64,000 nt of DNA from Streptomyces sp. 1222.5 (GTDB taxonomy: Bacteria > Actinomycetota > Actinomycetes > Streptomycetales > Streptomycetaceae), in contig NZ_FNSZ01000001.1 in the NCBI RefSeq assembly GCF_900105245.1, positions 5,330,001-5,394,000 of the forward strand. The letters run 5' to 3'. This document shows positions 42,301-51,621 of the stretch, one piece after another; positions within the stretch are counted from its first letter, which is position 1, and each line of letters opens with the position of its first letter. The notes under the pieces are model-generated. The model saw only the letters and a program-made list of their open reading frames with translations. It did not search any database and was not told the DNA's origin. Made by a program: the position numbers and the translations under genes.

Positions 42301-43353
42301 ATGCCCAGAAACCGCGTCACGCTCGCCGTAGCCCTCGCCCTGCTCGCCACCCCGCTGCTGTCCGCCTGCGGAGGTTCCTCCGCCGCCGACGCCAAGGTCG
42401 TCACCGTCTACAGCGCCGACGGCCTGAAGGGCGAGAACGGCGACGGCTGGTACGACCAGGTCTTCAAGGACTTCGAGAAGCGGACCGGCATCAAGGTCAA
42501 GTACGTCGAGGGCGGTTCGGGCGAGATGGTGCAGCGCGCCGCCCGCGAGAAGTCCAACCCGCAGGCCGACGTGCTCGTCACGCTGCCGCCCTTCATCCAG
42601 CAGGCCGACGGCAAGGGCCTGCTGCAGAAGTACACCCCCGAGGGGGCCGCCCGGGTCGGCGGCGCGAACAAGGCCGCGGACGGCACCTGGACCGCCGTCG
42701 TCAACAACTACTTCGGCTTCGTCTACAACAAGAAGGAGCTGAAGCAGGCCCCACGGACCTGGGACGAACTGCTCGACGGCGCCTACAGGAACAAGCTCCA
42801 GTACTCCACCCCGGGCGTCGCCGGTGACGGCACCGCCGTGCTCATCAAGGCCATCCACGACTTCGGCGGCAAAGACCGGGCGCTCGCCTACCTGAAGAAG
42901 CTCCAGGCCAACAACGTCGGCCCGTCCGCCTCCACCGGCAAGCTCGCCCCCAAGGTCGACAAGGGCGAACTGCTCGTCGCCAACGGTGATGTGCAGATGA
43001 ACCACGCCCAGTCCAAGGACATGCCGAACCTCGGCATCTGGTTCCCGGCCGGCAAGGACGGCAAGGCCACCACCTTCGCCCTGCCCTACGCGGCCGGCCT
43101 GGTCACCAGGGCCCCGCACGGCGAGAACGGCCGGAAGCTGCTCGACTTCATGCTCTCCCGGCGGGCCCAGCAGCAGGTCAGCTCCGTCGGCGGTGGCTTC
43201 TCCGCCCGCCAGGACGTCAAGGCCACCGACGCCGATGCCACCGCCCTGGCGAAGCTGATGGACGGCGTGGACGTCTTCGAGCCGGACTGGACCGACATCG
43301 ACAAAAACCTGACGACGTACGTGGACGACTGGAAGTCGGCGACCGGCAGCTGA
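42301..43353 (+). CDS. Phosphonate ABC transporter substrate-binding lipoprotein
   Basis: The 350-residue lipoprotein has signal sequence VTLAVALALLATPLLSAC with lipobox LSAC, then a type 2 periplasmic-binding fold: VVTVYSADGLKGENGDGWYDQVFKDFEKRTGIKVKYVEGGSGEMVQRAAREKSNPQADVLVTLP, NNYFGFVYNKKELKQAPRTWDEL. It resembles the iron/aminoethylphosphonate binding proteins (PhnS2-like). ATG 42301 follows AAGGAG. It delivers the substrate to the permeases encoded upstream. Confidence 0.9.
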   Translation: MPRNRVTLAVALALLATPLLSACGGSSAADAKVVTVYSADGLKGENGDGWYDQVFKDFEKRTGIKVKYVEGGSGEMVQRAAREKSNPQADVLVTLPPFIQQADGKGLLQKYTPEGAARVGGANKAADGTWTAVVNNYFGFVYNKKELKQAPRTWDELLDGAYRNKLQYSTPGVAGDGTAVLIKAIHDFGGKDRALAYLKKLQANNVGPSASTGKLAPKVDKGELLVANGDVQMNHAQSKDMPNLGIWFPAGKDGKATTFALPYAAGLVTRAPHGENGRKLLDFMLSRRAQQQVSSVGGGFSARQDVKATDADATALAKLMDGVDVFEPDWTDIDKNLTTYVDDWKSATGS

Positions 43354-43401
43354 TCCCTCCGGGGGTTCGGCCGCGGGTTCCGGCCCGCCGTGGAAATTCG
43401 T

Positions 43402-43534
43402 CCCGCCGTCGTGGCCGGTCGCGCAGTTCCCCGCGCCCCTGAGGGAGTTGTTCGTGCCGTGTCGCTCAATGGGTTTCCGCCCGACGTGGGAACCCGCCCC
43501 GCCGTCGTGGCCGGTCGCGCAGTTCCCCGCGCCC
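43402..43534. repeat. Two copies of a Streptomyces GCGCAGTTCCCCGCGCC repeat
   Basis: A 37-bp unit containing GTCGCGCAGTTCCCCGCGCC occurs at 43402-43438 and 43498-43534, a 96-bp period, with diverged sequence between. This resembles a dispersed intergenic repeat I recall as common in Streptomyces. The surrounding 43354-43667 shows no gene. Confidence 0.75.
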
Positions 43535-43667
43535 TTTGGGGAGTTGTCCGTGGCGTCGGCTGTGTCGTACCGGCCGACGGGGTCCGTCATGCCGTCGCCG
43601 CCCCTGGTTCCGCCGGGGGCGGTGCCGTGTCCGTCTGCACGTCCGTTCCTCTTTCTCGGAGGTCTCC

Positions 43668-44298
43668 GTGCTTCACCACTCCCGTCGTTCCTTCCTCGCC
43701 ACCGCCGTTGCCGTGGCCGCTTCCGCCGGGCCGCTCGCCGGCGGCGCCCGCGCGGCCGTCCGCAAACCCAAGGTGCTGGTCATCGGCCTGGACGGGGCCC
43801 TGCTCAGCCGTATCAAGGACGCCGACGCCCCGAACCTGGACGCCCTGACGGCCGCCGGCCTCACCGCGCCCAGCAGCCTCTACGCCGACCCGCTCGCGCC
43901 CACCCTGTCCGGCCCCGGATGGTCCACGATCGTCACCGGCGTCTGGCCCGACAAGCACAACGTCAAGGACAACGCCTTCGCCGGCAACAGGTTCACGCAG
44001 TACCCCGACTTCCTCACCCGCGCCGAGACCGCGAACCCGGACCGGCGGCCGCCCGGCGACCCTGACGTACACCACCTACTACCGGCAGGAGGCCCCGCAG
44101 AAGGGCGAGGTCCTCGTCTCCTACGACGGCGGCACCCCGGTGAGCGTGCGGACGTACACCGCCGACGTGCCCTCCCGCACCGAGACCGTCACCCTCCAGG
44201 TCCCGCCGGGCGCGACCGGTGTCCGCGTCCGCTTCCGGTACACCGGCGGCAACAACTGGTACTGGGTGATCGACGGGGTACGAATCACGCAGGCCTGA
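43668..44298 (+). pseudogene. Alkaline phosphatase superfamily gene with its catalytic centre deleted
   Basis: From GTG 43668 (after GGAGG) the first 125 residues are a Tat-like signal and the phosphatase N-terminus: VLVIGLDGALLSRIKDADAPNLDALTAAGLTAPS ... SGPGWSTIVTGVWPDKHNVKDN ... YPDFLTRAE. After about 44040 homology jumps frame to TYTTYYRQEAPQKGEVLVSYDGG ... NNWYWVIDGVRITQA and the stop at 44298, the C-terminal beta domain. The metal-binding core between them is gone. It was probably once part of the phosphonate operon, and is now unlikely to be an active enzyme. Confidence 0.8.
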
Positions 44299-44375
44299 TT
44301 AGGCTGGGGGCGTCGGTACGCCGTGGTTCCGGCGCCCCCGCTTCTCGCCCGTACGTACGCCAGGAGACGCACAAC

Positions 44376-45155
44376 ATGGCAGACCGCAAGCCCATCGAGT
44401 CATGGCTCACCGACATGGACGGCGTGCTGATCCACGAAGGGGTGCCGATCCCCGGCGCCGAGGCCTTCCTGAAGAAGCTGCGCGACTCCGGCCGGCCCTT
44501 CCTGGTGCTCACCAACAACTCCATCTACACCGCCCGCGACCTGCACGCCAGGCTGCGCCGGATGGGTCTGGACGTACCGGTCGACAACATCTGGACGTCC
44601 GCACTGGCCACCGCCCAGTTCCTGGACGACCAACGGCCCGGCGGCAGCGCCTACGTCATCGGCGAGGCGGGCCTGACCACCGCACTGCACGACATCGGCT
44701 ACATCCTCACCGACCACGAGCCCGACTTCGTGATCCTCGGCGAGACCCGCACGTACTCCTTCGAGGCCCTGACCAAGGCCGTGCGGCTGATCAACGACGG
44801 CGCCCGGTTCATCGCCACCAACCCCGACAACGTCGGCCCGTCGACCGAGGGCGACCTGCCCGCCACCGGCTCCGTCGCCGCCCTGATCACCGCGGCGACC
44901 GGCAAGAAGCCGTACTTCGTCGGCAAGCCGAACCCGCTGATGATGCGGGCCGGCCTCAACGCGATCGGCGCCCACTCCGAGACCTCCGCGATGATCGGCG
45001 ACCGCATGGACACCGACGTCCTCGCGGGCCTGGAAGCCGGCATGCGCACCTTCCTCGTGCTCAGCGGCGTGACCCAGCCCAAGGACGTCGACCGCTACCC
45101 CTTCCGCCCCTCCCAGGTCGCCGACTCCATCGCGGACCTCGTCGACCTCGTCTGA
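44376..45155 (+). CDS. HAD-IIA (NagD-like) phosphatase
   Basis: The 259-residue protein has the HAD-IIA motifs: WLTDMDGVLIHEG (nucleophile Asp), VLTNNSIYTARDLHARLRRMGLDV, FIATNPDN, GKPNPLMMRAGLNAIGAHSETSAMIGDRMDTDVLAGLEAGM. It is a cytoplasmic phosphatase for small phosphates such as nucleotides or sugars; substrate uncertain. ATG 44376 is preceded by AGGAG. Confidence 0.93.
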   Translation: MADRKPIESWLTDMDGVLIHEGVPIPGAEAFLKKLRDSGRPFLVLTNNSIYTARDLHARLRRMGLDVPVDNIWTSALATAQFLDDQRPGGSAYVIGEAGLTTALHDIGYILTDHEPDFVILGETRTYSFEALTKAVRLINDGARFIATNPDNVGPSTEGDLPATGSVAALITAATGKKPYFVGKPNPLMMRAGLNAIGAHSETSAMIGDRMDTDVLAGLEAGMRTFLVLSGVTQPKDVDRYPFRPSQVADSIADLVDLV

Positions 45156-45274
45156 CCCGACGGCCGGGCCCCACCGGCCCGAAACCCCGTGTCACCCGTT
45201 CGGAGCAGCGGCGGCGCCCCCGAGGATGCGGGAGCGCCCCCGCCGGGAGAACCTCCTCGTACTGGAGGTTCACG

Positions 45275-45841
45275 ATGGGCTCACTACGCTTCACTCTCTG
45301 TACAGCCGTCCTGGCCATGGCCGCGCTCACCCCGGCGGCGCACGCGGCGGACGCCGCCGGCGCGGTCAGCCTGACCCCCGCCGTCCCGACGCCCGGCTCC
45401 GACGTCACCCTGCGGGTCAGCGGCTGCACGAGCACGCAGGGCACCGCCTCCTCGTCGGCCTTCGTCGCGGACGCCGCCCTGACCGGCGCCGAGGGCGGCC
45501 TGACGGGCGAGACCCGCGTCCGGTCGTCCGTCCAGCCGGGCGTCTACGAGGTGCGGGTCACCTGCGGCGGCTCCTCGATCACCGGCCGGGTCACGGTCGC
45601 CCAGCAGGGGGCCGGCGGTCTGGGTGCCGGGGGCCTCGAGCAGCTCCTGCGGCCGCCCTCCGACTCCGCCACGCCCGTCGCCCCGGTCCAGGCGGGCGGC
45701 GGCGGCACCGCGCACTTCGCCACCGTGGCCACCAGCGGGTCCGGTCCCGGCAGCCTCCAGGCGGTGACCGGCCTGCTGCTCGCGGGACTCGCCGCGGCCG
45801 GCCTCGGGCTCCGCGCCCGCCGGAGCCGGGGCACGCGCTGA
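45275..45841 (+). CDS. Secreted protein with C-terminal membrane anchor, next to a class F sortase
   Basis: The 188-residue protein has a signal peptide (LCTAVLAMAALTPAAHAADA), a small beta domain with a Cys pair (VTLRVSGCTSTQGTASSSAF ... VYEVRVTCGGSSITG), a Gly-rich linker and a C-terminal hydrophobic helix with basic tail (LQAVTGLLLAGLAAAGLGLRARRSRG). A clear LPxTG-type motif is not visible. It is 7 bp upstream of the sortase, which suggests a joint role at the cell surface. Confidence 0.8.
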   Translation: MGSLRFTLCTAVLAMAALTPAAHAADAAGAVSLTPAVPTPGSDVTLRVSGCTSTQGTASSSAFVADAALTGAEGGLTGETRVRSSVQPGVYEVRVTCGGSSITGRVTVAQQGAGGLGAGGLEQLLRPPSDSATPVAPVQAGGGGTAHFATVATSGSGPGSLQAVTGLLLAGLAAAGLGLRARRSRGTR

Positions 45842-45848
45842 CGCCTCC

Positions 45849-46517
45849 ATGACCGACGACCGCGAGCGCGCCGCCGGCACGGGGCGGCTCATCACCGCCC
45901 TCGCCTGGACCGTGCTGCTGCTCGGACTGTGGCTCTGGGGACGCGGCGTGAGCGGGGTACCGCAGGGCACGGGCACCGACCGCGGCGACGTGTTCGCCAT
46001 CGGGAGTCCCGCCGACCCGGCGTCGCTGCCCCGCCCGGCGAAACCGCTGGGCGACGCGCGGCCGCAGCGCGTCGACATCCCCCAACTCGGCGTCCAGGCG
46101 CCCGTGGTGTCCCGTGGCCTGGACTCCCGGGGAGCCATCGACCCGCCACCCTTCGACCAGCCGGGCGTGGTCGGCTGGTACGGCTCCGGCACCGCGCCCG
46201 GCGCGCGGGGGGCGGCCCTGATGGTCGGCCACGTCGACACCGCGACCCGGCCCGCCGTGTTCTACAGGCTCAGCACCCTGGAGCCCGGCGAGACGGTCCG
46301 GGTGGTCCGTTCCGACGGCAAGGTGGCCGAGTTCACCATCGACGACGTCCGGGTCCTGCCCCGCGAAGACTTCGACGCCCGGCAGGCCTACGGCCCCCAC
46401 GAACCGGGCCGCGCCGAACTCCGGCTGATCACCTGCGGCGGCACCTTCGACCACGCCACCGGCAGGTACACGGCCAACGTCGTCGTCTCCGCGTACCTCA
46501 CCGGCAGCGGCCCCTGA
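45849..46517 (+). CDS. Class F sortase
   Basis: The 222-residue membrane protein has an N-terminal anchor (LITALAWTVLLLGLWLWG), then a sortase barrel: RVDIPQLGVQAPVVSRGL, PGVVGWYGSGTAPGARGAALMVGHVDT (catalytic His), LRLITCGGTFDHATGRYTANVVVSAYL (catalytic Cys and Arg). It differs from the class E enzyme at 25 kb. ATG 45849 follows closely on the anchored protein gene, probably as an operon. Confidence 0.9.
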   Translation: MTDDRERAAGTGRLITALAWTVLLLGLWLWGRGVSGVPQGTGTDRGDVFAIGSPADPASLPRPAKPLGDARPQRVDIPQLGVQAPVVSRGLDSRGAIDPPPFDQPGVVGWYGSGTAPGARGAALMVGHVDTATRPAVFYRLSTLEPGETVRVVRSDGKVAEFTIDDVRVLPREDFDARQAYGPHEPGRAELRLITCGGTFDHATGRYTANVVVSAYLTGSGP

Positions 46518-46599
46518 CCGCACGGCGCGACCTCGTGACGCCACGACGGGATATGCCAGGATTGGCACCCGGACCAATGCGCGCCCAGGGGGGAATCGC

Positions 46600-47631
46600 A
46601 TGTACGACAGCAGCAGCGCCCGGACTCCGGCACGGGCACGGGCGGCGACCGCGGTGCTGCTGGGGGCGGCACTGCTGGCCGCGGGCTGCTCGTCCGGCGA
46701 CGGGGACGGGGACCAGGACCCGGCGGCCCGGATCACCCAGCAGCCCAAGTCCGCCGACCCGTTCTGGGTCAACCCGGACGGCAGCGCGGCCCGGCAGGTC
46801 GCCGCCTACGTGAAGGACGGCCGGAAGCCCGAGGCCGAGCAGATACGGAAGATCGCCGAGCAGCCGACGGGGGAGTGGATCGGCCCGGAGAACCCGGAGC
46901 AGGAGGCCCGCGGCTTCACCGAGGCCGCCGAGAAGTCCGACCGCACCGCCCTGCTCGTCCTCTACAACATCCCGCACCGCGACTGCGGCCAGTACTCCCA
47001 GGGCGGCGCCGCCGACGGCAACGCCTACCGCAGCTGGATAGACGGGGTGGCCCGGGGCATCGGCGACCGCCCCGCCACGGTCGTCCTCGAACCCGACGCC
47101 GTGCTCCACCTCGTGGACGGCTGCACCCCGGACGAGTTCCACGAGGAGCGCTACGACCTCCTCAAGAACGCGACGGCCAAGCTCAAGTCCCTGAAGAACA
47201 CCAAGGTCTACCTGGACGCCGGGAACGCCGGCTGGGGCCACCCCGACCAGATCTTCGAGCCCCTGAAGTGGGCGGGGGTCGCGCAGGCGGACGGCTTCTC
47301 CGTCAACGTGTCCAACTTCTACTCCACCAAGGACTCCATCGCCTACGGCAGGCAGCTGTCGGCGAAGGTGGGCGGCAAGCACTTCGTCCTCGACACCAGC
47401 CGGAACGGCAACGGCCCCTACGCACAGGGCGATCCGGCCGAGCGGTGGTGCAACCCGCCGGGCCGGGCGCTCGGCGAGACCCCGACGACGAAGACGGCGG
47501 ACCCCCTGGTCGACGCCTACCTGTGGGTCAAGCGCCCCGGGGAGTCCGACGGCACCTGCAAGGGCGGCCCCAAGGCGGGCCAGTGGTGGCCGGCCTACGC
47601 CCTGAAGCTGGCGAAGGCGTCCGACTCCTAG
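46600..47631 (+). CDS. cslZ: Glycoside hydrolase family 6 lipoprotein (CslZ-like endoglucanase)
   Basis: The 343-residue lipoprotein has lipobox LLAAGC and then a GH6 domain: PFWVNPDGSAARQV, LVLYNIPHRDCGQYSQGGAADGNAYRSWIDGVARGIG, VVLEPDAVLHL (the catalytic Asp of the EPDxL motif), VYLDAGNAGWG, GFSVNVSNF, FVLDTSRNGNGP, and DAYLWVKRPGESDGTC with the second acidic region. It would trim beta-1,4-glucan produced at the hyphal tip by the CslA/GlxA machinery encoded on the opposite strand next door, where its homologue is known as CslZ. Confidence 0.92.
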   Translation: MYDSSSARTPARARAATAVLLGAALLAAGCSSGDGDGDQDPAARITQQPKSADPFWVNPDGSAARQVAAYVKDGRKPEAEQIRKIAEQPTGEWIGPENPEQEARGFTEAAEKSDRTALLVLYNIPHRDCGQYSQGGAADGNAYRSWIDGVARGIGDRPATVVLEPDAVLHLVDGCTPDEFHEERYDLLKNATAKLKSLKNTKVYLDAGNAGWGHPDQIFEPLKWAGVAQADGFSVNVSNFYSTKDSIAYGRQLSAKVGGKHFVLDTSRNGNGPYAQGDPAERWCNPPGRALGETPTTKTADPLVDAYLWVKRPGESDGTCKGGPKAGQWWPAYALKLAKASDS

Positions 47632-47637
47632 GCGCGC

Positions 47638-47668
47638 GGGCGCGGCCGGCCGCCGGGCCGCCGCGCCC
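47638..47668. terminator. Dyad between convergent cslZ and glxA
   Basis: Arms GGGCGCGGC (47638-47646) and GCCGCGCCC (47660-47668) with a GC-rich 13-nt loop lie between the convergent stops. Confidence 0.5.
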
Positions 47669-47683
47669 TTCGCCGGGGGAGCG

Positions 47684-49621
47684 CTACGGCACCTTCACCC
47701 ACTGCGCCTTGCTCGGGGTGCCCCGGCCGTCGTCGACGAACAGCATGTACCACCCCGACTGCACCAGGTTCCGGCTCTTCGGCACCGTCACGGTGACCTT
47801 GTTCCCGGACGTCCTGAAGTCCAGCGCGATGGACCGCTGGTCCACGTCCGTCACATGCGTCGACGCGCTCGGCCGGATGAGCCGCGCCTTCTTGATGGCC
47901 GCCGCGTCCCGTGAGGTGAACGTCCCCGAGGCGCCGCGGGCGATCGTCCGCGGTCCGCCGCTGAGCGTCGGCCGGGAGTCCCGGTACAGATAGGGCGGGG
48001 TGTACATCTCGATCCGCTGCTCGAACTTCCCCGGCTTGGTGTTCGCCGCGTCCGCGTACAGGGAGTCGGACCCGAAGAACATCACCCGCCCGTCGGGCAG
48101 CAGCAGCGACCCGGAGTGGTAGTTGCGGCCCACCAGCGGATCGGCGACCTGCGTGAAGCTGTTGCTGTCCGGGTGGTACAGCCGCGCCTGGTGGATGTTG
48201 GAGTCGCCGCGTCCCCGGTAGTCCTCCGAACCGCCGGACACCAGGACGGTGTCGTCGGGCAGGATCGAGGACTGCGGGTACCGGGTGCCCTTCTCCAGTT
48301 CGGGCCCGTCGGTGAAGCGCGGGTTCTTCGCCTTGAGGTCGATCAGGCGCGTCTTCCTGCTCGACAGCTTCGACTCGCCGACCCCGCCGCCGCCGATCAC
48401 CATGAACTTCTCGTTCTGGGCCGGCGGCAGCAGCACCGTGCCGGACGTCTCCAGCAGACCGGGGTCGGAGAGCCCCGGCAGCTTGGTGAACTTGTTGGTG
48501 CCGACGTCCCAGACACCGGGCTTGCGGCCCACGTCGTCGGGGCCGTAGCCCGCGTTGGAGCCCGAGTAGAAGACCTTTCCGTTCTGCATCAGGAACAGCG
48601 CCGGGTACGTCGGGAACTGCCGGAGCTTCGAGGTGTACGACCACTTCTTGGTCTTGGGGTCGAAGATCTCGTTCTTGCCCGGCACCAGCTGCCCGATGTC
48701 GTCGAGCCCCGAGACGCTGAGCACCTTGCCGTCCGACAGGGTCGTCAGCGTCGGGTACCAGCGGGCCTCGTTCATCGGGTCGACCTTGATGTACCGCTCG
48801 GCGACCGGATCGAACTCATAGGCGTCGCGGATGCCCTGGAAGTCCTTCTTGTCGAGGGCGAGCTTCTGCGCGATGCCGTAGGTGTTGCGGGCGTCGACGC
48901 CGGTCAGGCCCTGGATCCGGTAGTTGTCCTGGGTGCCGGTCTCGTATTTGGAGCCGCTCGACTGGGCCTCGACGTAGATCCGGCCGAGGCCCGGGTCGTT
49001 GCGCTGGAAGACGCCGGTGTTCGGGTCGAACACCTTCTTCGCGCGGGGCACCAGCACGGGGTCCTTGGAGACGAACGTCTTGCCGTTGGTCTTGCCGCTG
49101 AACTTGGTGCCCGCGGGCAGCGTGATCGGCTTGTCCGGGTTCTCGTTGTGGACGATCATCAGGCCGCCGGCCTTGGTGACGTCACCCTTGAGCTTCTCGT
49201 ACCGCCGGGTGCCGCCCGCGATGAGCAGGTTGCCGTTCGCCAGCTGGGTGTGCCCGGTGCAGAACAGGTCGGCGGGCGTGGGGATCTTCTTGATCGTGCC
49301 CTTGACCGGGTCCCAGATCCGGGTGTCGAACTTCTTCCGGTCGAAGTTGTCCTGGTTGTTGCCGGAACCCGCGACCAGCAGCACCTTGCCGGTGTGCAGG
49401 AGCGCCGCGTGGATGGTGTCCTGGCGGTACTCCTCGGGGAACTCGACGATGTCCCAGTGGCCGTTCTCGGCCTTGTACTCGGGCTTGTTGATCTTGTACT
49501 GGTGGTAGCGCTCGGTGCCGAAGCGGTAGAGCCACGGCCCGTTCATCCCGGCCAGCGCGATGACCACCGCCGTGCCTATCGCGAGTCGACGGGCGCGGCG
49601 GCGGCCGGCCTGGTCCTTCAT
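47684..49621 (-). CDS. glxA: GlxA radical copper oxidase
   Basis: The 645-residue secreted enzyme starts with an uncleaved or Sec-type hydrophobic segment (LAIGTAVVIALAGMNGPWLY). It has a galactose-oxidase-like kelch propeller with DUF1929-type C-terminus. Cys121 (DLFCTGHTQ) and Tyr289 (next to Trp288 in ARWYPTL) fit the Cys-Tyr radical cofactor of GlxA. Copper ligand regions such as GRNYHSGSLLLPDGRVM follow. In S. lividans GlxA is needed for tip-glycan deposition and morphogenesis. Its ATG overlaps the cslA stop by 4 nt, so both are made together. Confidence 0.95.
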   Translation of the reverse strand: MKDQAGRRRARRLAIGTAVVIALAGMNGPWLYRFGTERYHQYKINKPEYKAENGHWDIVEFPEEYRQDTIHAALLHTGKVLLVAGSGNNQDNFDRKKFDTRIWDPVKGTIKKIPTPADLFCTGHTQLANGNLLIAGGTRRYEKLKGDVTKAGGLMIVHNENPDKPITLPAGTKFSGKTNGKTFVSKDPVLVPRAKKVFDPNTGVFQRNDPGLGRIYVEAQSSGSKYETGTQDNYRIQGLTGVDARNTYGIAQKLALDKKDFQGIRDAYEFDPVAERYIKVDPMNEARWYPTLTTLSDGKVLSVSGLDDIGQLVPGKNEIFDPKTKKWSYTSKLRQFPTYPALFLMQNGKVFYSGSNAGYGPDDVGRKPGVWDVGTNKFTKLPGLSDPGLLETSGTVLLPPAQNEKFMVIGGGGVGESKLSSRKTRLIDLKAKNPRFTDGPELEKGTRYPQSSILPDDTVLVSGGSEDYRGRGDSNIHQARLYHPDSNSFTQVADPLVGRNYHSGSLLLPDGRVMFFGSDSLYADAANTKPGKFEQRIEMYTPPYLYRDSRPTLSGGPRTIARGASGTFTSRDAAAIKKARLIRPSASTHVTDVDQRSIALDFRTSGNKVTVTVPKSRNLVQSGWYMLFVDDGRGTPSKAQWVKVP

Positions 49622-51621
49622 TCCTTACGTCCCCCAAGTCCACCAAGGGCGGTCTGCATGTTCTCGTCGTACTCCCCGTTCGGGCCGGCGCCCGGAGCCC
49701 CGTGCGGGGCGGCCCAGCCGGGGCGCCGCTGCGGCGCGTGCGGGGCACGGGGCGAGCCCTGCGCGGGCACCGTGTCCTGCGGTCCCGTGCCGGCCCCCGC
49801 GGGCGCGTCCGCGACGGCCCGGGGCCTCTTCTTCGCCTGCCGCAGCTCGTGGCGCCAGACGAAGACCGGGAAGCTGGTGATGAGCATGGCGAACGCGGCC
49901 CAGGTCACCATCGCCGGGTGGGAGTGCCCGAGGACGAAACCGGCGACGACGGACGCGGCGAAGATCCCGATGAAGTACCAGTGGTACCGGAAGGTGCCGA
50001 ACCAGGTGTCCGGGCTCGCCGAGTCGCCCTTCGGGGTGACCACGAACTTGCTCTTGCGCCGCAGCAGGGAGTCGATCAGCGCCTTCGCGTAGAGCGGCGC
50101 GGACAGGGCCGACATCACCATGCCGGCCACACCGCCGGAGCCCTCCGGCTCGTGCGGGGAGACGTTGTGCCGGCGGTTCCAGATGTACAGGCCGATCTGG
50201 AGCGCGGAGGCGTTGCCGTACAGCATCAGCCACACGGTCGGGTCGATGTTCACACCCGAGGCGCCCAGCCCCAGGAACAGGGCGCAGCTCAGGGCCGCGA
50301 GGATCCAGTTCAGGGCGGACATCGGGTAGAAGATGATCATCATCGTGTAGTTGAAGAGCTTGCCCGGCGGCAGCGAGAACCAGCCCTTCCAGTACTGCTT
50401 CAGGATCGTCTCGTACGTACCCCGCGACCAGCGCATCTGCTGGGTGAAGAAGTCCGTCCAGGCGGCGGGTCCCTCACCGACAGCGAGCACGTCGGGGGTG
50501 TACACCGACTTCCACTTGCGGCCGGTGACCGGGTTCTTCGCCCGGTGGATCTCGAAGCCGGTCGCCATGTCCTCGGTGATCGAGTCGTACAGACCGCCGA
50601 TCTGCTTGAGCGTCCTGATCCGCACCGCGTTCGACGTGCCGACGAACATCGGGGCGCCGTAGCGGTTGCCGGCGCGCTGGATCAGGGCGTGGAAGAGGAA
50701 CTGCTGCGACTCGGCGGCCTTGGTGACGAAGTTGTCGTAGTTGCCGTACACCTGCGGGCCGATGACGAAGCCGACATCGGGGTCGCGGAAGAAACCGAGC
50801 ATCCGCTCCAGGTAGTTGGGCAGCGGGACATGGTCGGTGTCGACCGAGGCGAAGAAGTCGTAGTCGTCGCCGTGCGCCGCCAGCCAGGCGTTGTAGTTGC
50901 CGTGCTTGGTCTTGGCGCGGTGCGGGCCCTTGGGCTGGTTCCACCGGGCGACGCCCTTGCGGGAGAAGTGGTGCACGCCGAGCCGGGCGCACACCTCCTT
51001 CACGGCCGGGTCGTCGCCCTCGTCCAGCAGCCACACGTGCATCAGGCCCCGGTGCCGCAGCTTCACGGCCGCCTCCAGGGTCTTCGTCACCATCTCCAGC
51101 GGCTCCTTGCCGGGCACGAAGGAGGTGAGGAAGGCGACGCGGGTGCCGGTCTCGGGCACCACCGGGACCGGGTCCCGGGCGACGAGTGTGGCGTGCGCGT
51201 TGGACAGCACGTTCATGCAGCGGAAGAACTCGATCAGGCCGATCGCGACGAGCATGACGATGTCGAGGGCCGGCAGGAAGTCGTAGGCCGGATAGTCGCG
51301 TTCGGTCCAGTGCTCCGGCTGGAGCAGCCAGAACAGCAGCACCAGCGAGAGCACCGGCGCGGCGCCCAGCATGAGCGCGGCGCGTATCCGGTGCGGCTCC
51401 TGCGAGAGCAGCGAGCGGTACTGCACCGTGTACGGCTTCGTCGGATCGGGCTGGGTGAGGGGCCCCGAGAGCCGGCTGTAGTGCTCGTAGTCGTATCTGG
51501 GCAGGGTCTTCTTTATTCGGCGGAGCTGCCCCGTCCGATGGCTGACCGCCCTCAGCTGTGTGGTCTGTGACGGGTCGTCGTGAGTGTGGCTCTGTCCGGC
51601 GCCCGTCGGCGTCGACGTCAT
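49618..51621 (-). CDS. cslA: CslA cellulose synthase-like glycosyltransferase
   Basis: The 667-residue membrane protein has N-terminal TMs (AALMLGAAPVLSLVLLFWLL, IVMLVAIGLIEFF), then a GT2 domain with VWLLDEGDDP, FASVDTDHVP (DxD), YDSITEDMATG (TED) and QQMRWSRGTYETIL (QxxRW). C-terminal TMs and a Pro-rich tail follow. CslA makes a beta-1,4-linked glycan at the hyphal tip. Start: ATG 51621. The 310-bp region upstream shows no gene and should contain the promoter. Confidence 0.95.
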   Translation of the reverse strand: MTSTPTGAGQSHTHDDPSQTTQLRAVSHRTGQLRRIKKTLPRYDYEHYSRLSGPLTQPDPTKPYTVQYRSLLSQEPHRIRAALMLGAAPVLSLVLLFWLLQPEHWTERDYPAYDFLPALDIVMLVAIGLIEFFRCMNVLSNAHATLVARDPVPVVPETGTRVAFLTSFVPGKEPLEMVTKTLEAAVKLRHRGLMHVWLLDEGDDPAVKEVCARLGVHHFSRKGVARWNQPKGPHRAKTKHGNYNAWLAAHGDDYDFFASVDTDHVPLPNYLERMLGFFRDPDVGFVIGPQVYGNYDNFVTKAAESQQFLFHALIQRAGNRYGAPMFVGTSNAVRIRTLKQIGGLYDSITEDMATGFEIHRAKNPVTGRKWKSVYTPDVLAVGEGPAAWTDFFTQQMRWSRGTYETILKQYWKGWFSLPPGKLFNYTMMIIFYPMSALNWILAALSCALFLGLGASGVNIDPTVWLMLYGNASALQIGLYIWNRRHNVSPHEPEGSGGVAGMVMSALSAPLYAKALIDSLLRRKSKFVVTPKGDSASPDTWFGTFRYHWYFIGIFAASVVAGFVLGHSHPAMVTWAAFAMLITSFPVFVWRHELRQAKKRPRAVADAPAGAGTGPQDTVPAQGSPRAPHAPQRRPGWAAPHGAPGAGPNGEYDENMQTALGGLGGRKE

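Noticed and set aside
41407..43590. 727-residue minus-strand ORF across permease 2 and the binding protein
   Set aside because: Gly/Val/Glu-rich shadow of clear transporter genes; no motifs.
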